From: Polytrichum commune
Lineage: Eukaryota > Streptophyta > Polytrichopsida > Polytrichales > Polytrichaceae
Direction: 5' to 3'
NCBI GenBank assembly: GCA_950295325.1
Contig: OX485803.1
Location: 10,232,001-10,292,000 of the forward strand
Length of the DNA: 60,000 nucleotides
Part shown: in pieces, positions 1 to 11,818 of the stretch
How positions within the stretch are numbered: position 1 is the first letter of the stretch
Layout of the letters: every line of letters begins with the position of its first letter
Position numbers and translations under genes: made by a program
Notes under the pieces: generated by a model
Databases searched by the model: none
What the model was told of the DNA's origin: nothing
The model's input: the letters and a program-made list of their open reading frames with translations, nothing else

Positions 1-2
1 CT

Positions 3-2532
3 CATTATGCGGCTCGGAAGAGCATCCGTCGACTTGGATTGACCTACAACAATATCCATGCATGCCCCAATGGTTGTATTCTATATGACGAAGAATATGC
101 AAATCATGATTTATGTCCCAAGTGCACGGCGCGACGATGGCTGGATGGCAGCAACAACATTCCCGCAAGAGTAATCCGTCACTTTCCCCTAATTCCTAGG
201 TTGAAACGAATGTGGCGTTCGTCTGAGATAGCGCGTCTATTGACAGGTCACACCAAACACGTCAGCAGTGATGACATCATGCGTTCTGTGGCTGACAGCC
301 CTGCATGGAAGCACATCAACAATGACGTCGCGTTTGGCAACTTTGGGCGTGACGATAGGAACATGAGACTGGCTCTCGCTTTGGACGGAGTGAATCCTTT
401 TAAACTAAACAACACCAACTGGTCGACGTGGGCGGTATTGATTTTGATTTACAATTTCGAGCCATGGTTGGTGACCAAAAAGTTTTTTATCTCGTTGTGT
501 ATATTGGTTTCCGGGAAGAAGTCGCCGTCCTCTTCAAACATTGATGTGTTTATACGACCGCTTTTGAAGGAGCTACAAGAGCTTTGGCATGGTGTTGAGG
601 CTTTAGATTTCTCCCAACCACAAGGGAGTCGCACTTTCACTTTGCGTGCCATACTTATGTGGACCATTTCCGATTTTCCCGCTTTCGGCCTCATTTCTGG
701 TCTTACTTGTAAGGGCTACAAAGGGTGCCCTTGTTGTGGACCAAACACCGATGCGAGGATGACAAAAACCGGAGACATGCTTCCAAATCGGAGCATTAGG
801 GGCACCAAAATTGTTTACGGCGGCATTCGTCGTTATTTACCCCGTCACCACACGTATCGCCGGAATAGGAGATTCAATGGGGAGGAAGAGGAACGTCCTA
901 GGCCAAAACCGATGTCGGGGGATGATATCATTCGATACGCAGCTTGGCGCGATTCATACCTACAGATGGGCGGGAGAGAGAACGGACCCAACGATCCTGT
1001 GCATGTCACAGGCGTCAAAAGACTTAGTGCGTTGTTCGAGCTGGAATACTGGCAGGTGATTCCCGTATAACAATTAATGTTTGCACATCCTGTCCACAGA
1101 TGTTGAAGTGGACATCGCGACGTCCGTCTCAGTCACGTAGTTTGTAATGATGTCCACCAAGACATTTGACCTGACGCTTCAGGCCATAATGATAACCAGC
1201 TTTGCTCATACGGATAGATGAGGCATGCATGTGTCCATGAAAGTGCTGGCAATGTGTTTGAAATTGCCCATGTGTCTTGTGCAGCACCTGCTAGAGCGTC
1301 ACATCCTCGATGTTATGCATTGTGAGAAGAATTTGTGCGAGAACTTGTTGAAGATATTGTTTGGAATGAATGATAGTCCTGGAAACAGGGTCGACGCAGA
1401 GGACCTGCGAATACGCGAAGAGATATGGTTGCAACCCCCACGGCGGCCACAGGATAGGTACTATATGTCGCACGCTCCCTATGTTTTTAGGCCACATGAA
1501 CGCGCGGAGTTTGTTGGAATCGTCTCCAATATTCGCACCCCCACAAACTACGTGGGTAGCATTCACAAGCGCCTAGCGAATGGGAAATTGCAGTACATGA
1601 AAACGCACGACTACCATGTTCTCATGCAACAGGCAAGTCAAGAAGGACACCCTCGGGGATGTCAATGTTGTAATACAATGTATCAATGTGTCATAGGAGT
1701 ATAGGCACACACCACATGATGTCTACTGAGACCTCATTCCAAACATGGTTGACGCGTCAACATCCTGGGGGACGTTATCCTCAAACTGTTCTCGCACTCC
1801 ATGTTCTTCATGACGCTCCTAGATGTTCTGTCTGATGTCCAGGGGGGCGCGACACAATCGTTCTCTGACTTTCTAAATACATGTCTTCCAGATTCTTCCT
1901 GTGGCTATACGCAACCTATTGGATGAAAGCGTGCGCGTAGCTATTATCAAACTGAGTAGAGTGTTTCAGAGACTATGCGCCAAGGAGGTGAAGAGAGGCG
2001 ACAAGGAGGGCACAATGTTGGATGTGGTGATGGCGACGTGCGTCATGGAGAAGGAGTTCCCTTCCACATTTATGAATGTCATAACGCATCTTCCCGTCCA
2101 TTGGTGGAGCAGTTGTACACGTGCGGTCCAGTGCATTATCGATGGATGTATCCCATAGAACGGTACATGAAAACGTTGAAAGATTACGTTCGAACATTTG
2201 CACATCCGGAGGGTAGCATAGCGGAAGGTTATCAAATGGACGACACGCTTGGTTTTTGCACGGAGTACATGCATCAGTACAGAGGAACTACACATCGTGT
2301 ATGGGACGCTGAAGAGGATGCAACCATGAACGATGAGATTTTCCGTTGCAACTCACAACAAAAGCGAAAGATGTCCGACGAATTCCGCAACTATGCGCAC
2401 GCTTTTGTTTTGGACAATGCGTCGTCATTGGAGCGTTGCAGAGAGTTAGTGGAACCCATACTTACTTTACTTCAAGCCTCGATGATATATACTGTCACCC
2501 AATGCAAAATACAAGTGCCATGTCAACTGTGA
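3..2532 (+). pseudogene. CACTA transposase tnp2 with DUF4218 (frameshifted, 5' partial)
   Basis: Reading from base 3 the frame is open at the left edge and begins with the tnp2 signature around SIRRLGLTYNNIHACPNGC. Exon A (3-1055) ends at LFELEYWQ. A GT-AG intron (1056-1284) joins it in phase to HLLERHILDVMHCEKN. Exon B (1285-1632) ends HVLMQQ and is joined to ILPVAIRNLL at 1892 by a GC-AG intron (1633-1891, donor CAG|GCAAGT). DUF4218 landmarks follow, including the HLPVH segment and, after the frame change, PVHYRWMYPIERYMKTLKDY. At about 2101 the frame shifts by one base: one T is missing relative to the expected HLPVH-LVEQL reading. The frame then stays open to 2532. The protein would bind element ends and catalyse cut-and-paste transposition. 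The single lesion and near-intact introns suggest recent inactivation, or a sequencing error at that base. Confidence 0.85.
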
Positions 2533-2705
2533 CATGTAGCAGTGCATGAGGATGTGTTGGACATGATGTCCCAAATGACATTCTTTCTGAGATATACGCA
2601 TCACATGTGATATTGCAGATGATGGCCATCACACTTTTGCATCACCTTTATATACATGCAAGGGCCATTTCTAACCACAATTTAATGGCACACAACCTTG
2701 TGCAG

Positions 2706-3552
2706 GGAATTTATGGCAGCTAGAGTTTCGCGTTGGAAAGAGAGGGAGGCCTTTCGGAAAATGTGTCGCCGCCGGCATCCAACTTTGGCAGTGCGGTATC
2801 CGTTGGAACTACACGATCTTCCTCCCTTTGCAACATGGTTGACGTCGCGTCTGTCACGTCAGCGTTCCTCCGGCGAAGTTGTGGACGTCGATGTTGCGCA
2901 ATACGCGCAACCTCCCGAGCGATATGCAATCTCACACCGGAAAATGTATGCGTTTGGCATGCACTTCCGAGTACGAGGTGCTGAGGGTGGCCTCGTCACG
3001 CGCGATTCATGTGTAGTGGCCTCATTTACACGACAAATACCATGGGGCTTGAGAAATGGGCGACCCATAGAGACAACCGAGGAGTATGTGGGCTACATCG
3101 AAGAGATCTTGGAGCTAGACTACCGAAATCATTGCACCACTGTGCTAGTGTGCGATTGGGTTCGCCCAAGTGCAGATCCTCGACACCCTAACATCACACG
3201 GGATCAATATGGTTTCACCGTTGCGAACTTCAACCGTATGGATGGCAAAGTGCACTCAAACTCTTTTGCATTTCCATTGCATTGTCAACAAGTTTTTTTC
3301 TCCAATGACCCGACGAGGCCAGGATGGAAGGTTGTATGTCGCACGGACGTGAGGGGTAGACGTGGGCAACTACAAACCAACCAGACCTTACCGCGCATAA
3401 TCGATGTCCGCCACGATGCTGACTTTGTGGGTTTACAACCACAAATGCAAGATGTAGAGCCCACTAGAGAGCCCGCAACGGACGGCGGCATGCACATCCC
3501 AGCCTCGTTGGATGTTCGTGGGGAAGAAGAAAACGAAGGAACACAGTATTAG
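2706..3552 (+). CDS. DUF4216-type C-terminal exon of the CACTA transposase
   Basis: An open frame follows a good 3' splice site (TTGTGCAG ending at 2705) and ends at TAG 3550-3552. Residues such as HRKMYAFGMHFRVRGAEGG, then EEILELDY, VLVCDW and QYGFTVANFNR, match the order seen in DUF4216 domains that close plant CACTA transposases. It lies in the same frame as the block ending at 2532, so it is probably the last exon of the same transposase; I could not fix the upstream donor. An ATG at 2698 could also start it as a separate protein, but that codon lies before the splice site. No stop or frameshift is seen in these ~280 codons, unlike the upstream exon. Confidence 0.75.
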
Positions 3553-6520
3553 TGGTTACAACCCAAAGCACCTACAGCAACGTCACATCACACATGGCAT
3601 GCAATGTATAAGGTTGCGTCACAAGGGACGCCTTGCTGGAGAGGAACCGACTGTCAAGGCTGATGTCTACTCGGGTGTCCGCGGAGACGTCCTTTGTGTT
3701 CAAACAGACGGATGGTCATAATTTTCTAGGCACTAAGATTTTCCAGTAGCAGTTGCTCGTCTATATGTGGAATGTGGCCACGAGATCCAACGTGGGCACT
3801 CCCACGTTTGGCGCATGTATTTTTGGAATTGTGAGAGCAATGAAGTGCCATATTTTGCTTGCAAAAGTCTTCCCTTGATTTCCTCGTGTCTAAATGTACA
3901 AATATATAACCTTTGAAATCCTTTGAAATCAAAATCAACATATGACAAACTAAATTATAAACAAGTGAATGAGAAAACATTCCTTTTGTAACAAAACTTG
4001 AAATTTCATAATTTTTCTATTTTAATCCAAAGGGCATTTTTCCACTTTAATTAATTATTCGGCTAACATGTGTTGAACCAGCTATATATGAACCTACGGT
4101 CTGCAATTGTGGTCCCGCATGTCTACCTTATGGCAATTAGAGAATGACTCAACCACCCCCGTGTTTTTTGGCTCATCCGCTACAAATATTTGAACGGAAT
4201 TCGGGAGAATAACATGCATGCCAAGAACCATATTGATGCACCGTGAGAAATTTATGTCGCATTCCCTCAAATTTTTGGGAACAAATTTGTCTTTTATAGC
4301 CAACCACACATAGTTGAACATTCTCCAACCTTTTTTTCCCGGGCAGCACTTTAAGTCTGCCCGCCGCAACTTTATACATGCCGTGGATAGACCTGTGGGG
4401 ATGACGTGGCGTTAGCGGCCTTACAAACGGCCCGACGCAGGACGTCAGCATGTTTTAAATGACATCCACAAGAACATGGCTATCCTTCCTGACATCGCCA
4501 TGTCCTGGCCCATGATCTGTCATGTTTCACGCAACGTCCAATAAAATCTGCAATTTTGTGGGCGTTTATTGCCGAACATAGTGACATCTCGGAAGACATC
4601 ACTCGTTTCCCCAAAACGACCCCAAAAACGCGGGTTTCTTATAGTGTTATCTTACCTTGTGGTTGGGTGGTTCATGCCAAAGAAACTTCCAACAAGGAAT
4701 TAGAGTTTCGTTACATATACCTACTCTCCTCAAGCGCTCGAAATAAGAGAGACACCAAAAATGGCAATCTTGAACACGAGTAATTGAACAAACAATAATT
4801 GAAATGCAAGATTGCAAATCTAGGTACTCAATACAAGTTAAATTCAATAAACACAATTATATTTGAATCAAAGGCCATCCACAACAAACAAAACATGGCT
4901 TACCATTGTGCATCACCACAAACCAAACAAATCCTCAAATAAAGACCAATTCTACTTCCCACATCCACCCCCAAGCCACCCAAATGTGCGATTTTATTCC
5001 TCTCGAGGCCGACCCAAATGCTCCAAGCATTTGTGAAGACAAAACTTACAAGAACAACCTTATGAGTAACATGATAACTCTAAGTAGGTTGTGCATGCTC
5101 AAAGGCGGTGTTTAAACATGAATGAAGAGCAACCTACTTGGCTTCAGGACGCACTTGTTTTAGCACCTCTTTGGCATGCCAAAATTAGTTTGATCTTCAA
5201 TATCATAGAATGTTCTCCACTAATTCCTTCACAATACCTTCAAGCATGCACCAAAACTAATTGAACATGGAAAATTTCAAATGCAAAATGCCCAACTCCC
5301 GACCAAAGAAACGCAATTTCTTGGGGCTCCTTCTGGCCTTGAGCGGTACAAATATTAGTTAATCTTGGAGTATGCATGACGACAACTATACTCGCAACAA
5401 CTATACTCACAACAACTAAAAAAATGTGGAAATTCGTGCAAATGCCTACAAACCATAGATTCATCCCAAGCATTGTAAAAAGTTATAATAAGGTGGATGG
5501 GTTGTAAGTGGCTCATTTTCTTAATAGGATCCCTAGATTTGATTGGTAATCAGTTTGGTGAGGATCAAAGAACAAACATTATAAAGACAAAATTTTAAAA
5601 GAGATTGGACCACATCCTCAAATATTAATAAACACTCTATACTCAATGCTGAACACAATTGGGAGGACTTATTTGAGTAATTAAGGAACCAATAAACATG
5701 CACTTTCAATAACCTTAACTAAATCATGGGAGGTCAAAATTTCAATCCGGGTTTTGCAAATGTTTCATCATAGATTTGCCAATGCAAATTAAGTTTTGTG
5801 GTGTAAATTTGATTAGTAGAAGTTGAAGAACATGAAAATGAACCACATAACGCCCGCATACCTTGGATCCGAACAACACAAATGCAACACAAATGGCACT
5901 CACAAGAAACACCCACAACAATATTGATAAGTTGTAGCATGCAATCTCACACTCGGTAAGGCATTGATATAAATGATTATTGTTATGTTGTCACTTGACG
6001 AGTCTTCAAAGTTTGCCAATTTCCTTTCATGGGAGAATTCAACATGTTTTGTATCTTGTCTCTTATTATATTAAGGAGTTCCTTCCCAGGAATTAATTTT
6101 CTCTCCAACCTCAAAACCCCTCTTCACTTTGAACCCTTAACACCCAATTTCCTTGTGTACCCCAAACATGAGGCACCAAAATGACAAGATCGAACACGGA
6201 TAATTAAACCAACACCGATTGAATGAACACCAATTACAAGGCGTATAGTCAAATAGTTTCTAGGTCTACCAAGTAGTTGGACCCTCTACTGCAAATTGAC
6301 CATGTACAATATTGTTCATGTGATTGGCCCCTACATTATCTTGGTGTCAATAATAATGCCCTTGTTTGATGGTCCATAATTCGACTCGATTGCAATTGTT
6401 GATTGACACCTAGACCCATTCTATAGAATACACAACAAGGTTTCCATGAGGTTTCAACATTTTCTAGCACAAAAAAGTTTGTTAAAAACCCAATAATTGC
6501 CATGTCATCTAAAAACACAT
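3553..6520. other. AT-rich gene-free stretch after the CACTA element
   Basis: No recognisable gene. Open frames here are short and unlike any family I know. The segment 4430-4600 is rich in GACATC/GATGTC-like words resembling those in the CACTA introns, so the element may extend to about 4.6 kb. Text around 4730-4830 recurs in diverged form at 6165-6240 (CACCAAAA...GA.CACG...TAATT). The stretch 5085-5310 is a diverged direct copy of 30890-31110. Confidence 0.5.
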
Positions 6521-6524
6521 TGGT

Positions 6525-6999
6525 ACACCAAACAAGAGCGAAAAATACATACAAAAACTATGCAAGAAATTCACTCCTAATTGTATTCTTCAATAACCAT
6601 CAAATGGTCACCAATTGCTTTCACATAGGTATCGTGTTCTTTACGGAAACAAATTTGTCTTTTAGACTTTGGTAGGTGATGTGATTCATGAAGGTTGAAA
6701 AAAAGAAAAAAAGAAAAAAGAATGAGAACCTTGGGTTGGCATTATTCATCCTATGGGCATTGTCGTTTCATGTAAGTACAGTACACATCACTACACATAA
6801 CACACAATGTGGGAAACAATCCAAACAAGAGCAAAAAAATGTATAAGAAATGTATGCAAGTAATTTGCTCCTAATTGTATCAACTTAGCAACCATCAAAG
6901 GGTCAACAATTGCTTTCACATAGGTATCTTTACAAATCAAATATGTCTTGAAGCATTTCGATAGGTGATGTGATCCAAGGGGGTCGGAAGAAACAAATT

Positions 7000-7032
<33 letters not shown>

Positions 7033-7330
7033 AACCTAGGGTTGCGATCACTCATTATCTGGTCATCATTTTAGGAACAATCTAAACAACTTAGAGCAAA
7101 AATACATACAAAACACGTAGGTAATTCAAAGCCCAATTGTATTTGTCAGCACCCATCAATGGGTCACCCGTTGCTTTTACATAGGTTTACATCACAACAA
7201 ATATGGCCTCGATAGGTGACATTACTGATAAACAATTGGAAAATCAAACAAATCAAAACCAAACCAAACCAAAACCAAAAATAAAAAAAACACTATAGCT
7301 TAGGGTTGGGATCATCCATCCTCCAGCCAT
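6525..7330. repeat. Three-unit tandem repeat, period about 260-290 bp
   Basis: Three consecutive units start near 6525, 6815 and 7075. Each contains a GAGC(G/A)AAAAAT-like start, a TCCTAATTGTAT-like word, ACCATCAA..GGTCA, TTGCTTTCACATAGGT, GATAGGTGATGTGAT and a closing TAGGGTTGGGATCA word. At the same internal position each unit carries a different low-complexity tract: AAAAAG-type in unit 1, (CA)n in unit 2, AACCAAACC-type in unit 3. No coding function is evident. Confidence 0.75.
7001..7031. repeat. (CA)n microsatellite
   Basis: About 15 uninterrupted CA dinucleotides inside the second unit of the tandem repeat. Simple-sequence tract, likely polymorphic. Confidence 0.9.
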
Positions 7331-8310
7331 TAAAAACATAGCAAACCTTGCAACCAAGGATCCTTGAGGGCAAAAAACATCAATCTAATCATGTAGGATG
7401 ATGCAACTCCACATGGATTAGGCAATGACAATGATCCCAATCACGTGCATTTGAACAAAGATCCACAAATTGCATCCAAGATTGACCAAATTCACATAGG
7501 AAATTTTTACCACATCCAAAATTTGAAATCTCAACAACATTCATTCATTCATTCATTGAAAGCTCACCCCATAGAATAATTTTAAAAAATAAAAAATACA
7601 ATGACAGATGAAGAGATTGCACACAGCTAGTCACACAAGAAGCCATTGTTGTTCATATGAATTATTTTGCTACCCCACCGTCATAATCTATCCCACAAAA
7701 ACCCATAAATCGGTTAGAATGGGAATTGATAGGAATGATGAGAGACTAAGAAGAAACGAAGGCTTGGGTTGGGTTCTAGCCTCGAGGTGCAACAGTCTTG
7801 TCAAAGATTGTGGGAGGGAGGCGCATATTGTTGCAACATAATAAGGGAGTTGCGTGGGAACGCAAACATGGGCTCTTGCATTGACAACCATATGGAAAAA
7901 AAAAGGCATCAATGGACGGCCCTAACAAGACATGGTGACGTGGTCACACTACATGAGATTATTCATGCAGTGCTATGAGAGCCTTCCCCTCGAAGATATG
8001 GATGTCATATCATCTAAAAATGCTATATAATTTGATGAAACAAATCATATGACTTTTCTAACACATCTTGATGCACTAGGCTTTAGTAAAAATGTTTTCC
8101 GTATGAGCATTTGTAATGGGTAAGATTAAATGTCTTTGTTCTTAGTCACATCACGATGCATATGTAAGCAGACCAATGTGATTATTTCTACATTCCCACA
8201 TTTATATTTGCGTGGTGTGTGGTTAGGTGTGCACCTAAGGACAAACACCCAAATGGCATATGTTTAAAAGACATTGAACTATGTGCTCAAAATTTGTTTA
8301 TCATTCTAGA
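7331..8310. other. Gene-free stretch
   Basis: Nothing recognisable apart from a short (ATTC)4-like tract near 7540. Short open frames around 7608-7980 overlap each other on both strands and match no family I know. Confidence 0.5.
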
Positions 8311-8319
8311 AATAATAAT

Positions 8320-8790
8320 AAATATAGTGGGGGGGTCTATATGATCCTTTAATAAAAGATTTTGAGTGACTTTGACAATGAATTTTATATATATATATAT
8401 ACAAGCTTCAAAAATAAAGAGAAAAATGAAGACATACACGATTTGGATTTGCTAATCAACTCGCACATATCGTGTGGTCTGAGACGACCCTAAACTACTA
8501 GATGATAATGGAGAGGTACCCAACCAGATGGAGTGTCAATTCTTGGCCATGAAATCTTCTCTCTACTTGACTAAAAACACTAACAAGGTGGCCACACATC
8601 TCCCTTGTTCCAACCAAAAACAAAACAACCAAATATATAAAAACTCACACAAATCGTGTGTTCTAAATCCGACGAGAAGTGGATGCAAGGCTAGAAGTGT
8701 CCATGTAAGGCCCACGTTCCTTACATTTATGTACAATATTAAAGTGGACCCAAATTTCCTCACTTACACTTCAATGAATTGGTCCAACGC
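8320..8790 (+). repeat. Dispersed repeat copy 1 (G-tract family)
   Basis: Starts with a G7 tract and contains the word ACGAGAAGTGGATG followed by AGTGTCCA and a TGTACA.TATTA word. The same order occurs at 41010-41280 (plus) and, reverse-complemented, at 33290-33480 (minus). Three copies in one window indicate an interspersed element. No coding capacity seen. Confidence 0.6.
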
Positions 8791-8990
8791 CTTTTATTAG
8801 GCTCAAAACCTTCAAATTGTTTTGTCGGGAGTTTAAGCACAAACATTGAGTTTGTTATGAAAACTACACTATAGTCCATAACACAATATTCAATATTTTG
8901 AGAGAGTGGGATCCTCTCAAAATAATATTGGCCATTTGGACACCTAAAAGTCATGTTACGTTGATAAATACTAGATTATACTTCAAACGT

Positions 8991-9397
8991 GTAGTTTCCA
9001 TTAAAATGAGAGTATGTTAAGCTGGGAAATCGACTCATTTAGGTTGAGTTGACCTAAATGAGGACAATATTTTGTCAATTTAAGTTGAGTCGACCTAAAT
9101 GAGGACATTATGTTGTCGATTTAGGTTGAGTCGACCTAAATGAGGACAGTTATGTTAGTCAATTTAGGTTGAGTCGACCTAAATGAGGACGTTATGTTGT
9201 CAATTTAAGTTGAGTAGACCTACATGAGGACAATTATGTTAGTTAATTGAGGTTGAGTCGACCTAAATAAGGACAATATGTTAGTTAATTTAGGTTGAGT
9301 CGACCTAAATGAGGACAATATGTTGTCAATTTAGGTTGAGTTGACCTAAATGAGTTTATTTCCCAGCTTAACATACCCTCATTTTAATGGAAACTAC
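8991..9397. mobile_element. Foldback/MITE-like element with an internal array of palindromic units
   Basis: Long, nearly perfect terminal inverted repeats face each other: GTAGTTTCCATTAAAATGAG at 8991 and its reverse complement ending at 9397, continuing inward through TATGTTAAGCTGGGAAAT and ACTCATTTAGG. Between them lie eight tandem units of 41-43 bp. Each is centred on a palindrome of the form TTTAGGTtgagtcgACCTAAA; the core is usually GTCGAC and is GTTGAC in the two terminal units. No open frame of note. No clear target duplication was found at these borders. Words related to the arms also occur at 8878-8905 and 9515-9545, so the element may be nested in a larger decayed inverted repeat. 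Confidence 0.8.
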
Positions 9398-9399
9398 GG

Positions 9400-9944
9400 C
9401 GGAATTTACGGCGTAAAATCAAATGTTATTTTTTTACTTGTACTCTACAACTTTCCAGTGGTTTTCATTTCATTCTTGGATTAATAGTTTGCTTTATGTA
9501 CTCTCAATTCACTGGAAAACTCTCATTTTAATGAATATTGTGTTCCATGTGCAAATACCACGAGTAATCAGTATACTACATAGTTATGCACTCTGAGGAT
9601 TTACAAACATTGCTCGGGACATTATCTTACACATAAAGCATAAATATTAATGCATTCCGGAGTGTAATACATTGGTCCTAGTGCATTGCATACGTGGAGA
9701 TTGCTTTGGGATCATGTCCTTGGGAATTGTGTACATTTGAAACAGCACTTGGGCTTGTATTTCAATATTCCATGGTGTCACATTCCCAAAAGAAAGAGAA
9801 ACTCCGGTCCCTTTTTAGCAAGGGGCCGGCGTGAATAAAGTGTCCGTTCGTAATGCCAGTGAACCCGATGGTCACTGGACAAGGGGACACTGGGACAATA
9901 CTACTCTCCCCTTTCGAGGATGGACACTATGTGACACACTATAC
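9400..9944. other. Gene-free stretch
   Basis: No gene recognised. Contains ACTCTCATTTTAATGAATAT near 9523-9542, related to the foldback arms, and GC-richer text at 9790-9930 that may be the 3' part of the adjoining minus-strand SINE. Confidence 0.4.
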
Positions 9945-10160
9945 TAGTTCCTAGCTAGCCACTAGTGCCTTGAAGATACCGGACATGGTATCCCCCCAAA
10001 GGGCTTTGAGGTACCCATACAACAAGGTCCAAGGACCCCCCACCATAGTTGGGTGGACTAAGGTGGTGAGCACCACGCCGGCATGGGGAATAGAACCCAC
10101 AACCTCCTCATTGGGGGCCATGAGCCTAACCACCAAGCCAAGGCCCGTGGTGCCCTCACA
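9945..10160 (-). mobile_element. tRNA-derived SINE, minus strand
   Basis: Read on the minus strand, the sequence begins with a tRNA-like head: an A-box-like TGGCTTGGTGGTTAG, a short hairpin, then a B-box-like GGGTTCTATTCCCC. A GC-rich body follows and runs toward 9945. The arrangement (Pol III internal promoter plus a non-tRNA body) is that of a plant SINE. The 3' end and target duplications are not resolved. Confidence 0.6.
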
Positions 10161-10716
10161 TTCCCACTAAGTTATTGGGCTCAAAGGTTCGCTAAAGTGC
10201 CAAGGCTTCATGGCATGCAAGTGAAATAAAAATGAAATAATCGAGAACCATTTAGGGTAGTTTGAATTTTGGGGGAGAGATGAAAGTTGTCCACATATGG
10301 GTTTCATAGGAAGAGTTTATTTCATCCATGTTTATCTTACATCCTCGTATTTATTGGTAATCATTCGTGAAGCAATATTGTAATTCCCATTCATCCCCAT
10401 AACTATAATTTTATCTTACTCCAATCATTTTGTGTAGATAGTTAATGCAATTTACTTTAGGAGTTCAAATTGTTGTAAACATATATGTGACTATTGATTA
10501 ATCTAATTTGTAGTTTTTTTATCGATTTTGTGTTGAGCATTGACATTTTAGTATTCATTATTGCATTTGATGGTGTTTAATAAAGGGTTATCCACATATG
10601 TAGCTTCCACTCTCGAAGAAGAGTGTCCCACCACTCTCTCCTCCCACTATGCAACTTCCAAATTCCTATGCAAATCACCGGTGGCACTGGAACTTGACTA
10701 CAACACATAATGGGTC
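10161..10716. other. Gene-free stretch before the HUH remnant
   Basis: AT-rich sequence with no recognisable coding or RNA feature. Confidence 0.4.
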
Positions 10717-11815
10717 ATGACTATCTATGACGTCATGCATGCTATGATCGACAACCTTGCGATTTGTCGCCATGGAATTTGTGTCCATGTGCAGTTGTTG
10801 AGATCTTGGTCACGTGATGAACTTTACATGCTACTTGAGCCATTTCATTCTCGATTGACCCATGGCACCGAGGATGTGAGTGTTTGCACACTCTCAAGTG
10901 TAAGAGCATATTCAATCTTCTCTCAAGTATTTGGAGGTGTTTGTATTAATTGCAGTGGGTGGCATGAAAATTGACATTGCTCTTTTTGTGCTCCATGGAA
11001 CGTGGTGGAGCATTGACACACAAACATTTCAAATGGTTGTCGAGGGGAATTTTAGTAGCCTATCGGTGTTGAAGAAGAAATTGAAGGTTTGTTAGGGTGG
11101 GATGTGAATTTTCCCACTAGTCACATTGTTTCATGCAAGAGGTTGAGGCGTGAGAATTTGCATACCTTATTGGGTATGATTGGGTATTGCGTGAAAGATA
11201 ACGGCAAGGAGCAATTTAAAATTGTGCACCACAATGTTTCCGTGGACAACATGAATGAACATACAATAGAATATTCAAAGTTTGTCAAGGTCTGTTGAAT
11301 AATCGTGTGAGTCTTTCTCATAGCAAAGGGCTCACCAATGGGCTTCATATGAAGAAGTGTTTGGGTGTTGTGCTTGTTGGGACACACTTTCGTATGTGCA
11401 AGAGTGGGGAATTTTACTTGAATCCAACATGGTTTATTCCCATGTGCTCCATGGGTATGGATATTTAGAGGGCAACTTCCATACATAAGATAACGACAAA
11501 TCCGCATTACATTGAGATGGAAGACATCTCAAATGTCTTGTTTGATACCACGTCAGGAGTGTCAAACATGAGTTATTTTAAGTCCAAGATATTGCTCTTC
11601 AACATGGGGATGAGGACTGATGGATCAATGAGGCTCTTCGAGAAGATGTCGTCATGGATTTTGATTCGCAAACAAGGGATTTTTAAGACACATGTTCGTG
11701 TGAGGAGTTTGTTGAAGGGGTTATCGAAGGCCTCCTTGTTGTTGCAACTACTACTGTAGCTAACAATGGATCTGTTCATAGTGGTTGTTGTGGAAGGGCC
11801 TAGGCTGGTGGGGTT
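10717..11815 (+). pseudogene. Replitron-type HUH endonuclease remnant, copy A (decayed)
   Basis: Coding sense is visible only piecewise because frames shift and stops intervene. One frame gives KKKLK, then after a shift GLLGWDVNFPTSH, CKRLRRENLHTLLGMIGYC and VKDNGKEQFKIVHHNV. Later pieces read FRMCKSGEFYLNPTW and EMEDISNVLFDTTSG. This order resembles what I remember of Rep-like proteins of eukaryotic Replitrons, and YCVK fits the Y-x-x-K tyrosine motif of HUH nucleases. The region where the HUH metal motif would lie (about 10950-10985) is degraded: GGMKIDIAL stands where I would expect an H-x-H pair. The assignment is from memory of the family and needs a profile search. The multiple stops make activity implausible. 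Confidence 0.5.
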
Positions 11816-11818
11816 TAG

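Larger units (their letters stand above)
1..3552 (+). mobile_element. CACTA (En/Spm) transposon, right part, truncated by the window edge
   Basis: The first 3.5 kb carries the ordered domains of a plant CACTA element: transposase family tnp2, then DUF4218, then a DUF4216-type block, all on the plus strand and separated by short introns. Coding sequence runs off the left edge of the window, so the left terminal inverted repeat is not visible. I found no convincing right terminus (a TAGTG end with a matching inverted repeat) downstream, so the right border is set only at the last codon. One frameshift near 2101 suggests that this copy is not autonomous as it stands. Confidence 0.85.

Noticed and set aside
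1966-2295. Minus-strand open frames opposite the CACTA transposase
   Set aside because: Antisense shadows of the well-supported DUF4218 coding sequence.
3726-3760. CACTAAGATTTTCC near 3731 as a CACTA terminus
   Set aside because: Wrong orientation for a right end, and no matching partner or 3-bp duplication could be found.
4094-4451. Two overlapping minus-strand open frames of about 91 codons
   Set aside because: Different frames over the same bases, no family resemblance, and set in the repeat-rich CACTA flank.
9040-9350. Regularly spaced palindromic repeats reminiscent of a CRISPR array
   Set aside because: Plant nuclear context, spacers nearly identical to each other, and long outer inverted arms; this is a foldback element array.
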